Origin: Armatimonadaceae bacterium
GTDB taxonomy: Bacteria; Armatimonadota; Armatimonadia; Armatimonadales; Armatimonadaceae
DNA: 9,529 nt
NCBI GenBank assembly: GCA_030446525.1
Contig: JAUJNC010000153.1
Span: 1-9,529 of the forward strand
Reading direction: 5' to 3'
Positions 1 to 6,141 of this stretch are shown here, in pieces. Each line of letters opens with the position of its first letter. The stretch's first letter is position 1. A program made the position numbers and the translations under genes. The notes under the pieces are model-generated. The model was not told the origin of the DNA, did not search any database, and saw only the letters and a program-made list of their open reading frames with translations.

Positions 1-339
1 AAGTTCTGCTGGGGGCCCCAAAGGCACCCCTATCCTCTATCCAGGGCTTACCAGGCCCAGCACCTGCCCAAGGCCATCAACCTGCCCCCCGACCAGGTCG
101 AATCACTCGCGCCCTGCCTGTTGCCCGACAAGGGCGCCCAGATCGTGCTCTACGGCAGCAGCCCCACCCGACACGCCTCCACGAACGTCGCCCGTGTTTT
201 GGCGAGGATAGGCAACCCAAACGTGAACCAGGGAATGGTGGAACTGGCGAAGAAGTCGGCATCGGCACCGACGCTGCCAGAGATGGGCAAGGCCATCCTG
301 CAGGGCGCGTGCCTTCGGGCGTGGCTCGCGGGGCGATGA
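1..339 (+). pseudogene. Rhodanese-like domain protein, 5'-truncated and probably decayed
   Basis: The frame is open from the left edge to the TGA at 337-339. From about nt 46 it reads like the second half of a rhodanese (sulfurtransferase) domain: AYQAQHLPKAINLP resembles the usual 'GHLPGAINLP' strand-turn, and QIVLYGSSPTRHAST resembles the active-site loop 'VVYCxSPTCHAS'. Rhodaneses move a sulfane sulfur through a loop cysteine. Here that position is glycine (YGSSPT) and the second loop Cys is Arg, so sulfur transfer is unlikely. The first 15 codons do not match the expected 'VDVR' segment. After NPNV the sequence drifts away from the usual glycine-rich C-terminal motif, which suggests frameshifts at both ends. 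A TTG at 121 could serve as a start, but it would lie inside the domain. The alternative is an intact, catalytically dead rhodanese-like domain starting outside the window. Confidence 0.55.
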
Positions 340-725
340 TGCGTGTCTGCTGCTGGCACGGCGCCCGCTGCGTGGCGCTTCGGGGATCGACAAGAAGAGC
401 TGGCGTTTGTTTCCCCTCAGCCTTTGGTGCCGTGCGCGGTCCGTCCCGGGCACGGGATCGCGGATCTATTCGCCGGCGAGCCTGCTTGCTCCTGCTGTGC
501 TCATTGCTGTACGCTCACGGACCCCAAAAAGGGCGAGACCGGCGAACGCGACGCCCAGGCGGCGTGAAACGGCGTTCATGAAGTCTTCCTTCTCCCGTCT
601 GCTGTCCCGGCAGCGGGTCTTCGTAGCGACGGAACACTGAGTCGGTGCTCCTCCCCCGGTTCCGCTTCCTCCCGGTCGTTGCTCCGTGCTCGTACTACGT
701 CAGGGCGCGCTGCTCCCTGCAGACC
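340..725. other. Non-coding or unassignable interval between rhodanese remnant and phoD
   Basis: No reading frame here resembles a known family. The longest, plus-strand 343-567, encodes a 74-residue product with a cysteine cluster (ACSCCAHCC), but it has no clear ribosome site and its composition looks like GC-rich noncoding DNA. A short inverted repeat (tcccg-ggca-cggga, around 445-460) is too weak to call a terminator. The 3' end of the minus-strand phoD gene lies at 726. No T-rich hairpin was found just beyond it. Confidence 0.4.
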
Positions 726-2333
726 TCACGCAGGCTTGGCACCGGGTCGGCCCGCCTCCACGACGAACGAGGCGCGGGTGTGCGCCCTCCCTCCCGGCCG
801 GAGCACTTCCTCGACCACCACGAAGTCGCTCCGCCACGAGGTGGGGGTGAGGGTGCAGCGCACGTAGCCCCGCTGCCGGTTGTGGAAGCGGACAAACAGG
901 TTCTGGGCCAGGAGTGGGTCGAGCGTGGCCGGGCGGTCTACGCCATTGCCGCCGCTGGTGATGGAGGTGCCCACGAACTCCGTCGCAACCACCGGGGTCT
1001 CCGGCTTGCGGTCGTCCACTCGCAGGTCGTTTACCCAGTTGGAGTGGATGTCGCCGGTCAGCACCACGGGGTTGGGCACCCGCCGCTCCGCCAGGAAGCG
1101 CACCAGTTCCATCCGCTCGTGGGCGTACCCGCTCCACTGGTCCATCGAGTAACTGCGCCCCTCGCCCCGGGCCCGGTCGACCATCGCCATCATCACCTGC
1201 TGGGCGAGCACGTTCCAGGTGGCGGCTGACTCGGCTAGGGACGCCTGAAGCCATTCCCGCTGCCCCTGCCCGAGCAGGGTGTTCTTCGGGTCCAGGGCGG
1301 CGTCGTTCAGATCCGAGCCGCGGTCCCCGTTGGGCTGGTCGGACCGGTACTGGCGCGTGTCCAGGACATTCAGCTCCGCCAGCCGGCCAAACGAAGCCTT
1401 GCGGTAGAGCCGCATATCCGGGCCGCGGGGGATCGAGCGCCGCCGCAGCGGCATCATCTCGTAGTAGGCCTGGTAGGCGTTGGCCCGGTGGATCAAGAAC
1501 TCGGCCGGATCGACGCCGCGGCGCGCGGAGACTTCGCCGGCGTAGTTGTTTTCGAACTCATGGTCATCCCAGGTGACCAGCCACGGGCATCGGGCATGCA
1601 TCTGGTGCAGCAGGGGGTCGGAGCGGTACTGCGCGTACCGGACACGATAATCGGTCAGGGTCATCAGCTTTGGCCCGATGTGCTTGCGGACCCGCTTTTC
1701 GGCGCCGCGGCCTTCGTAGATGTAGTCCCCCAGGTGCAGCACCAGGTCCAGGTCGTCCCGGGCCATCTGCTCGTAGGCCGTGAAATACCCGCTCTCATAG
1801 TGCTGGCAGGAGGCGAAGGCGAACCGGAGCCGCTCCGGGCGGGCGGACGCTTCGGGCAGCGTGCGCGTGCGGCCGACGGGGCTTTGGGCGTTTCCAGCGC
1901 GGAACCGGTACCAGTACCAGCGGTCCGGCTTTAGTCCGCCCACCTCGACATGGACGGTATGCCCCAGGAGCGGGGCGGCGACAGCGGCGCCGCTGCCCAC
2001 GACCGTTTTCATCCCTTCGTCTTCGGCCACCTCCCAGCGCACTCCGACCGGCGCGTTGGGCATCCCCCCATCCGGGTCGAGCGGCCGGGGGGCAAGCTTG
2101 GTCCAGAGGACGACGCCGGCGGAATCGGGATCGCCCGAGGCCACGCCGAGCCGAAACGGATCATCCGGGAACGCCGGGGGCGGTCCGGCGGGGGCTGCGG
2201 CACCGGAGCGGGCCGGCAGCAGGGGCAGGGCGGCCAGGGCGGCGCCGTAGGCCAGGAACAGCCGGCGGCTGACGCCGCCCTCGTGGCGGGCCGCGCGGCG
2301 CAGTTCGGTCTCGTTGGACAGGTCAAGGGGCAT
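726..2333 (-). CDS. phoD: PhoD-like alkaline phosphatase/phosphodiesterase, Tat-exported
   Basis: The product is 535 aa. PhoD enzymes are metal-dependent (Fe/Ca) phosphomonoesterases or diesterases that release phosphate from organic esters outside the cytoplasm. The N-terminus carries a twin-arginine signal: SRRLFLA at residues 22-28, then a hydrophobic stretch (AALAALPLLPA) and a likely AxA cleavage site near residues 45-47. An N-terminal Ig-like PhoD domain follows (about 57-160, RLGVASGDPDSAGVVLWT). The metallophosphatase domain spans about 168-510, with the conserved SCQ (C176), HLGDYIYE (D203), TWDDHEF (D256, D257, H258) and GDIH (D428, H430). Length and motif order are normal, so it should be active. 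An in-frame TGA sits two codons before the ATG at 2331-2333, which makes this the first possible ATG. A perfect AGGAGG lies 17 nt upstream, unusually far. The gene stands alone on the minus strand. No Pho box was recognised. Confidence 0.95.
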   Translation of the reverse strand: MPLDLSNETELRRAARHEGGVSRRLFLAYGAALAALPLLPARSGAAAPAGPPPAFPDDPFRLGVASGDPDSAGVVLWTKLAPRPLDPDGGMPNAPVGVRWEVAEDEGMKTVVGSGAAVAAPLLGHTVHVEVGGLKPDRWYWYRFRAGNAQSPVGRTRTLPEASARPERLRFAFASCQHYESGYFTAYEQMARDDLDLVLHLGDYIYEGRGAEKRVRKHIGPKLMTLTDYRVRYAQYRSDPLLHQMHARCPWLVTWDDHEFENNYAGEVSARRGVDPAEFLIHRANAYQAYYEMMPLRRRSIPRGPDMRLYRKASFGRLAELNVLDTRQYRSDQPNGDRGSDLNDAALDPKNTLLGQGQREWLQASLAESAATWNVLAQQVMMAMVDRARGEGRSYSMDQWSGYAHERMELVRFLAERRVPNPVVLTGDIHSNWVNDLRVDDRKPETPVVATEFVGTSITSGGNGVDRPATLDPLLAQNLFVRFHNRQRGYVRCTLTPTSWRSDFVVVEEVLRPGGRAHTRASFVVEAGRPGAKPA

Positions 2334-2350
2334 GCGTCAGGTAAGTCTTT

Positions 2351-2356
2351 CCTCCT
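2351..2356 (-). promoter_or_regulatory. Shine-Dalgarno AGGAGG upstream of phoD, unusually distant
   Basis: On the minus strand a perfect AGGAGG lies upstream of the phoD ATG, with 17 nt (2334-2350) between them; typical spacing is 5-9 nt. No closer SD is visible, and the in-frame TGA just before the ATG rules out an upstream extension in this frame. Confidence 0.5.
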
Positions 2357-2372
2357 GTGGGATGTGCGGAGA

Positions 2373-2401
2373 TGTATGGGAAAGGCGTGGTGTGCCGGCA
2401 A
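2373..2401 (-). promoter_or_regulatory. Possible weak sigma70-type promoter for phoD
   Basis: On the minus strand a TTGCCG (2396-2401) is separated by 17 nt from CATACA (2373-2378). The matches to consensus are 4/6 and 3/6. Position and spacing fit transcription of phoD with a short leader that includes the AGGAGG at 2351-2356. In GC-rich DNA such matches arise by chance, so this is only a candidate. Confidence 0.22.
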
Positions 2402-2690
2402 TCGCGTCACCACTGCTCTATGGATCCTGGATCTACGGACGTAAAAGCCCCTGGCGGGTTCGGTTTTAAGGCGACGCAGGTCGCCGCCGCGAGCGTACGG
2501 CCCGCAGCAGGAAGGTCATAGGATACACAGGAAGACGCTCGATCTCTGACTGAGTACCGGCCGCGCCCTTGCCGGCCTCCGATACTATGCCCAGGTATCC
2601 TCTCGGACACGCCGCAACAGCCGGGCTTTCCACGACAGCTTTGATGCTTTAGGGGCGGCGGCCAAAGGAAAGCAGGTCCTTCCCGGAGTC
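2402..2690. other. Intergenic region between phoD and the mscS remnant
   Basis: This stretch lies between two divergently oriented units. The open frames on both strands have no family resemblance and no ribosome sites. The frame that leads into the mscS remnant stays open back to about 2619. Only a short piece of it (around 2679-2693, reading LPGVLS) recalls the VPGVLS segment of the intact MscS downstream. The missing front of the duplicated channel gene is therefore not hidden here. Confidence 0.4.
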
Positions 2691-3074
2691 TTGTCCTACC
2701 TTCCCACGTCCACCTCGAGCAAACCCGGCAGAAGCAGGTATACTACCGCGGTGAACCTCCGGATCTGGTGGTGGATCGAGCCGCCCCAGAAACGCAACCT
2801 CTTCGAGGTCCAAGATGGGGTGCTCGAGGCGATCAAGAACACGTTGACGGCCAATGGCATCGACCTGCCGTCCCCGACGCAGCAGATCCTGTTGCACGAC
2901 CAGACCGAGCAGAGCGACGGCGACCGGTCCCGCCAGCGCGAGGGCTGGTCCGCGGGAGGGGCAGAGCCGCCCAAGCCCCGCTCCCTGGCGGCCGAAGTCC
3001 GGCGCCTGGTTCGCGCGCTGCCTGGCTCCGAGGCGGGCGAAAGCTCCGAGAACGGGCGCGGGGCACACCCATGA
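2691..3074 (+). pseudogene. C-terminal remnant of a duplicated MscS-family channel gene
   Basis: The frame from a TTG at 2691 to the TGA at 3072-3074 lacks every membrane segment and the pore helix of MscS. From about nt 2745 (VNLRIWWWIEPP) it closely follows the C-terminal end of the intact channel at 3215-4213. Over 72 aligned residues (VQD... to ...RALP) about 59 are identical by eye, and 2873-2909 equals 4021-4057 exactly (37 nt). The remnant also keeps the ATGA overlap (3071-3074) that the intact mscS has with its downstream gene (4210-4213). It cannot form a channel; at most it could encode a soluble fragment of the cytoplasmic vestibule. The best reading is the surviving tail of the first copy in a tandem duplication. 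Confidence 0.85.
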
Positions 3075-3130
3075 GGGCTCTCCTCCTCCGGATGCGGGCC
3101 CGCAAGCGCCTCCAAGAGGGTTACGCCTGA
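3071..3130 (+). CDS. 19-codon ORF coupled to both decayed neighbours
   Basis: ATG at 3071 opens a 19-residue frame (MRALLLRMRARKRLQEGYA) ending at TGA 3128-3130. Its start overlaps the mscS-remnant stop as ATGA, and its stop overlaps the start of the DUF2254 remnant as TGATG. By position this ATG is the counterpart of the intact DUF2254 start at 4210. The first residues (MRALLL) resemble MKARLL, so it may be a frameshifted relic of that start rather than a gene. It is rich in Arg and Leu, and no function can be assigned. Confidence 0.25.
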   Translation: MRALLLRMRARKRLQEGYA

Positions 3131-3201
3131 TGAAAGCTCGTCTTGGTAAACTGCTCAACGCGCTGGGGGCCAGCCTCTGGTTTGTGCCGTCTTTATCATG
3201 A
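3130..3201 (+). pseudogene. N-terminal remnant of a duplicated DUF2254 gene
   Basis: ATG at 3130 opens 23 codons ending at TGA 3199-3201. The peptide begins MKARLGKLLNALGASLWF and then VPSL, which matches the start of the intact DUF2254 protein at 4210 (MKARLLLLLDSVRSSYWF, then IPAL). The frame ends just as the first membrane helix would start, and the intact mscS begins 13 nt later. The rest of this DUF2254 copy and the front of its partner channel are gone, as expected if recombination or deletion collapsed a tandem mscS-DUF2254 array. Confidence 0.75.
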
Positions 3202-3214
3202 TACGAGGTTAAGA

Positions 3215-4213
3215 ATGGATTTCGACTTTTCGCTGGCGCTGAAAACGGCGCGCGCGCTCATCCATGAGCTGATTGCACTTCTGCCTAATATTATGCTCGG
3301 GCTTATCGTTTTCGCCCTCTTTTACCTGGTTGCCAAAGGCATCCGCACCCTCGTGCGGCGCGTGACAGAAAAGCATCGGCGTGCGCGAAACGTGGGGCTC
3401 GTCCTGGGGCGGCTCGCGCAGGGCACGGTCGTCTTTGTCGGGCTGCTCGTTGCGCTGAGCGTGATTCTCCCCTCCTTTAAGCCGGGCCAGGTGGTGCAGC
3501 TTCTGGGCATCAGCAGCGTCGCCATCGGCTTTGCTTTCCAGGGGATCTTCAAGAACTACCTTTCCGGCATCCTGATCCTTCTCACCGAGCCGTTTAGGAT
3601 CGGGGACCAGATCGTGGTCAAGGGCTTCGAGGGGACGGTCGAGGATATACAAACGCGCGCCACCACCATGAAGACTTACGACGGACGGCGCGTGGTCATC
3701 CCCAACGGCGATCTCTTTACCGAATCGGTGGTCGTCAACACCGCCTTCGAGCAGCGCCGCAGCGAATACGATGTCGGCATCGGCTACGGCGACGATATAG
3801 CGCGTGCTCGTCAGCTTATCCTGGAGGCGGTGCGGGCCGTCCCCGGTGTCCTTTCCGAACCCGCCCCGGACGCCCTGGTGGTTGCGCTTGCGGGAAGCAG
3901 CGTCAACATCCGCGCCCGCTGGTGGAGCCGACCGGAGAGGGGCGAGGTGCTCCAGGTTCAGGACCGGGCGCTGGAGGCGATCAAGAATCGGCTTACGGCA
4001 AACGGCATCGACCTGCCGTTCCCGACGCAGCAGATCCTGTTGCACGACCAGACCGAGGAAACGGACGGCGACCGGGCGCGCCAGCGTGAAGGCTGGCCGG
4101 CTGGGAAGGCAGAGCCGCCCAAGCCGCGCCCGATTGCGGCCGGCGTCGAGCGCCTGGTCCGCGCGCTGCCGGACCCGGAAGCAAACCACAATCTCCGTGA
4201 CGGCCGCTCATGA
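3215..4213 (+). CDS. mscS: Small-conductance mechanosensitive channel, MscS family
   Basis: The product is 332 aa (E. coli MscS is 286). MscS channels are heptameric inner-membrane pores that open under membrane tension and release solutes on hypo-osmotic shock. Likely helices are TM1 at about 24-47 and TM2 at about 70-86, then the pore-lining TM3 at about 93-124 (LLGISSVAIGFAFQGIFKNY), rich in Gly/Ala as the family requires. The beta domain follows (RIGDQIVVKGFEGTVEDI, about 128-145; VVIPNGDL, about 160-167) and then the alpha/beta vestibule domain to about 280. A charged, Pro-rich tail of about 50 residues extends beyond the usual end. I chose ATG 3215 because CGAGG sits 6 nt upstream and the protein then starts just before TM1; the frame stays open to a GTG at 3143, inside the DUF2254 remnant. 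The stop overlaps the next start (ATGA), implying translational coupling. Confidence 0.93.
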   Translation: MDFDFSLALKTARALIHELIALLPNIMLGLIVFALFYLVAKGIRTLVRRVTEKHRRARNVGLVLGRLAQGTVVFVGLLVALSVILPSFKPGQVVQLLGISSVAIGFAFQGIFKNYLSGILILLTEPFRIGDQIVVKGFEGTVEDIQTRATTMKTYDGRRVVIPNGDLFTESVVVNTAFEQRRSEYDVGIGYGDDIARARQLILEAVRAVPGVLSEPAPDALVVALAGSSVNIRARWWSRPERGEVLQVQDRALEAIKNRLTANGIDLPFPTQQILLHDQTEETDGDRARQREGWPAGKAEPPKPRPIAAGVERLVRALPDPEANHNLRDGRS

Positions 4214-5439
4214 AGGCACGCCTCCTGCTCCTTCTGGACAGCGTCCGCTCGTCGTACTGGTTCATTCCGGCGCTGATGCTGGCAGGCAGCGCCGCGCTTG
4301 CCGTGGTCCTGGTTGCTCTAGACCGACGCGCGGAAACCGAGGGTCTGCGCGGGCCCTGGTGGATCTTTACCGGCGGTGCGGAGGGCGCTCGCTCGCTCCT
4401 TTCCACCGTGGCCGGGTCCGTCATCGCCGTCGCGGGCACGACGTTTTCCATCACGATAGCCGTCCTCTCGCTGACGAGTTCTCAGTTCGGCCCGCGCCTG
4501 CTGCGGGGCTTTCTGCGAGACAGGGGCAACCAGTTTGTGCTCGGTACCTTTGTCGCCACCTTTCTCTACTGCCTCCTGGTGCTGCGCATGGTGCGCAGCG
4601 TGCAGGAGGCTCTCTTTGTGCCGCACATCGCTGTTACGGGTGGCGTTGTCCTGGCCATTGCCAGCGTGTGCGTGCTCATCTTCTTTATCCACCATGTCTC
4701 GATCTCCATTCAGGCAAGCCACCTCATCGCGAACGTCGCCAAAGAGTTGGAGGAGGCCATTGATCGGCTTTTTCCCGAACAGATCGGCAAAGAGGCTTCC
4801 CCGCCGCTCACTTCTCCCCATCCCACCCAGGGACAAGAGAATGCCCAGGCCGTCTGCGCACACCAGAGCGGCTACGTGCAGGCGGTCGATGCAGAGGCGC
4901 TCCTTGCTCTTGCCCAGGAGAAAAACCTGCTCATTAGGCTCCGGTACGCGCCCGGGCAGTTCGTTATGCGTGGCAGCACGATTGCCGGCATCTCTCCGCC
5001 AGCGGCCGCCGACGAGGACACTACAGGGCGGGTGAACGCCGCCTTTAGTCTGGGGGAGCAGCGCACCGCCACCCAGGACGCCGAGTTTCTGGTGCTGGAA
5101 CTGGTCGAGGTGGCCGTACGCGCTCTGTCTCCGGGTATCAATGACCCTTTCACCGCTATCCTATGCCTGGATAGGCTCAGCGCTGCCCTCTGCCACCTGG
5201 CCGGGCGCGCGCTTCCTTCGGCACTCCGCTTTGACGCCCGGGGCACCCTCCGGGTCATCGCAAAGCCGGTTTCCTTTGCCGGCATGGTCGAGACGGCCTT
5301 CAGGGAGATCAGCCACTACGGCAAGGACGACCCTGCCGTAGCGCAGCGCCTGCGCAAAGCCATGAAGGAGATCTCGGAGTGCGCCCGCACCGAGGAGCAG
5401 CGCAACGCTCTGAGAAAGGAAGCAGCGCGCCATGGATAG
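4210..5439 (+). CDS. DUF2254 predicted membrane protein
   Basis: The product is 409 aa. DUF2254 is a family of bacterial inner-membrane proteins without an established function. The sequence shows the family pattern: an N-terminal SSYWFIPALM segment and four likely membrane helices (about 17-37, 64-89, 106-126, 138-160). The middle carries GPRLLRGFLRDRGNQFVLGT (about 94-113). A long soluble C-terminal part contains the conserved stretch RTATQDAEF (285-293) and ALSPGINDPFTA (305-316). The length is normal and the gene looks intact. It starts inside the mscS stop codon (ATGA at 4210-4213), so it is very likely co-translated with the channel. A degraded copy of its first 23 codons lies at 3130-3201 behind a degraded mscS tail, so the pair was duplicated as a unit. 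A role linked to membrane tension or ion flux is inference from that pairing. Confidence 0.88.
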   Translation: MKARLLLLLDSVRSSYWFIPALMLAGSAALAVVLVALDRRAETEGLRGPWWIFTGGAEGARSLLSTVAGSVIAVAGTTFSITIAVLSLTSSQFGPRLLRGFLRDRGNQFVLGTFVATFLYCLLVLRMVRSVQEALFVPHIAVTGGVVLAIASVCVLIFFIHHVSISIQASHLIANVAKELEEAIDRLFPEQIGKEASPPLTSPHPTQGQENAQAVCAHQSGYVQAVDAEALLALAQEKNLLIRLRYAPGQFVMRGSTIAGISPPAAADEDTTGRVNAAFSLGEQRTATQDAEFLVLELVEVAVRALSPGINDPFTAILCLDRLSAALCHLAGRALPSALRFDARGTLRVIAKPVSFAGMVETAFREISHYGKDDPAVAQRLRKAMKEISECARTEEQRNALRKEAARHG

Positions 5440-5474
5440 GGATTCAAGTTACCGATGCACCGTGGGGGCAACGC

Positions 5475-5996
5475 ATGTTCTTCGATAGCTGGAGCGGACT
5501 GGGACGGGTCCTTGTGGTGGGCGTACTGGCCTATAGCGCTCTGATATTTCTGCTGCGCGTCTCTGGCAAGCGCACCCTCTCGAAGATGAACGCCTTCGAT
5601 CTGATCGTCACCGTGGCGCTGGGCTCGACGCTGGCGACCGTCTTACTCTCCAAGGACGTGGCGCTCCTGGAAGGGGTGCTCGCTTTCGCCCTGCTCATCT
5701 TCCTCCAATTTGTCATCACCTGGCTGTCGGTGCGCTCGGAGGCGGTGCAGGGATTCGTCAAGGCCGAGCCGGCTCTGCTCCTGCATCGTGGCCGGTTTCT
5801 CCACCACGCGATGCGAGCAGAGCGTGTGACCGAGGAGGAGATACGCGCTGCCGTGCGCGCACAGGGCATAGCCAGCCTGGAAGAAGTGGATGCCGTTGTG
5901 TTGGAGACGGACGGAACCTTTACCGTCCTAGGCTCCGTGGGAAGTGCGGAGATTTCCGCGCTAAAAGGCGTCGCTCACTTTCCCGTCTCGGATTGA
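5475..5996 (+). CDS. DUF421 (YetF/YcaP-like) membrane protein
   Basis: The product is 173 aa. Proteins of the DUF421/YetF family have about three N-terminal helices and a small cytoplasmic domain; their molecular role is not established. Helices are likely at about 10-28, 43-58 and 64-84. The family signature GKRTLSKMNAFDLIVTVALG spans residues 31-50, and the soluble alpha/beta domain (about 92-170) includes LLLHRGRF and the VDAVVLETDGTFTVL strand pair. I chose ATG 5475 because it places the first helix at the normal distance from the N-terminus and a GTGGGGG run ends 6 nt upstream. The open frame extends back to 5379, inside DUF2254, but that extension has no helix or homology. It lies 35 nt after the DUF2254 stop, so the same transcript is likely. 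Confidence 0.88.
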   Translation: MFFDSWSGLGRVLVVGVLAYSALIFLLRVSGKRTLSKMNAFDLIVTVALGSTLATVLLSKDVALLEGVLAFALLIFLQFVITWLSVRSEAVQGFVKAEPALLLHRGRFLHHAMRAERVTEEEIRAAVRAQGIASLEEVDAVVLETDGTFTVLGSVGSAEISALKGVAHFPVSD

Positions 5997-6031
5997 TCCA
6001 ACGGCTTGGTGGTGAGGAGTAATATCCGGGA

Positions 6032-6053
6032 GCGGTCCACGGCTGTGGACCGC
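6032..6053 (+). promoter_or_regulatory. Perfect 9-bp inverted repeat in the DUF421-nhaA gap
   Basis: GCGGTCCAC at 6032-6040 pairs perfectly with GTGGACCGC at 6045-6053 around a 4-nt loop (GGCT). No T run follows on either strand, so it does not look like a complete intrinsic terminator. It could be a dyad operator, an RNA-processing or stability hairpin, or a weak terminator separating nhaA from the mscS-DUF2254-DUF421 operon. Confidence 0.5.
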
Positions 6054-6123
6054 GAGGGCCGGGGCAGGAAAAACCAATCGGCATTGCCCTCGCGCTTAGA
6101 ATAAAGACATATACCGAAGCACC

Positions 6124-6141
6124 ATGGAACAGAATCTATGA
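6124..6141 (+). CDS. Five-codon leader ORF overlapping the nhaA start
   Basis: ATG 6124 reads MEQNL and stops at TGA 6139-6141, overlapping the nhaA ATG (6138-6140) as ATGA. nhaA itself has no clear Shine-Dalgarno sequence, so re-initiation after this mini-ORF would be one way to translate it. The arrangement could also be chance in so short a frame. Confidence 0.2.
   Translation: MEQNL

Noticed and set aside
343..567. 74-residue plus-strand ORF with a Cys cluster (ACSCCAHCC), possible small metal-binding protein
   Set aside because: No ribosome site, no known fold or family, and the Cys spacing matches no zinc motif; overlapping frames of similar length suggest GC-driven openness.
645..1254. 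Long open frames antiparallel to or within the phoD 3' part
   Set aside because: The phoD frame has full family motifs to its stop at 726; the others are low-complexity shadows.
2445..2620. Short inverted repeats (GGCCG/CGGCC, GATAC/GTATC) as terminators or operators
   Set aside because: Stems of 5 bp without T tracts or symmetry beyond chance for GC-rich DNA.
2739..2744. TATACT hexamer as a -10 box for the mscS cluster
   Set aside because: No acceptable -35 hexamer at 16-18 nt upstream, and it lies within the duplicated remnant region, far from the intact mscS start.
3209..4189. 326-residue minus-strand frame opposite mscS
   Set aside because: No homology, whereas the plus strand encodes a complete MscS; it is a codon-bias shadow.
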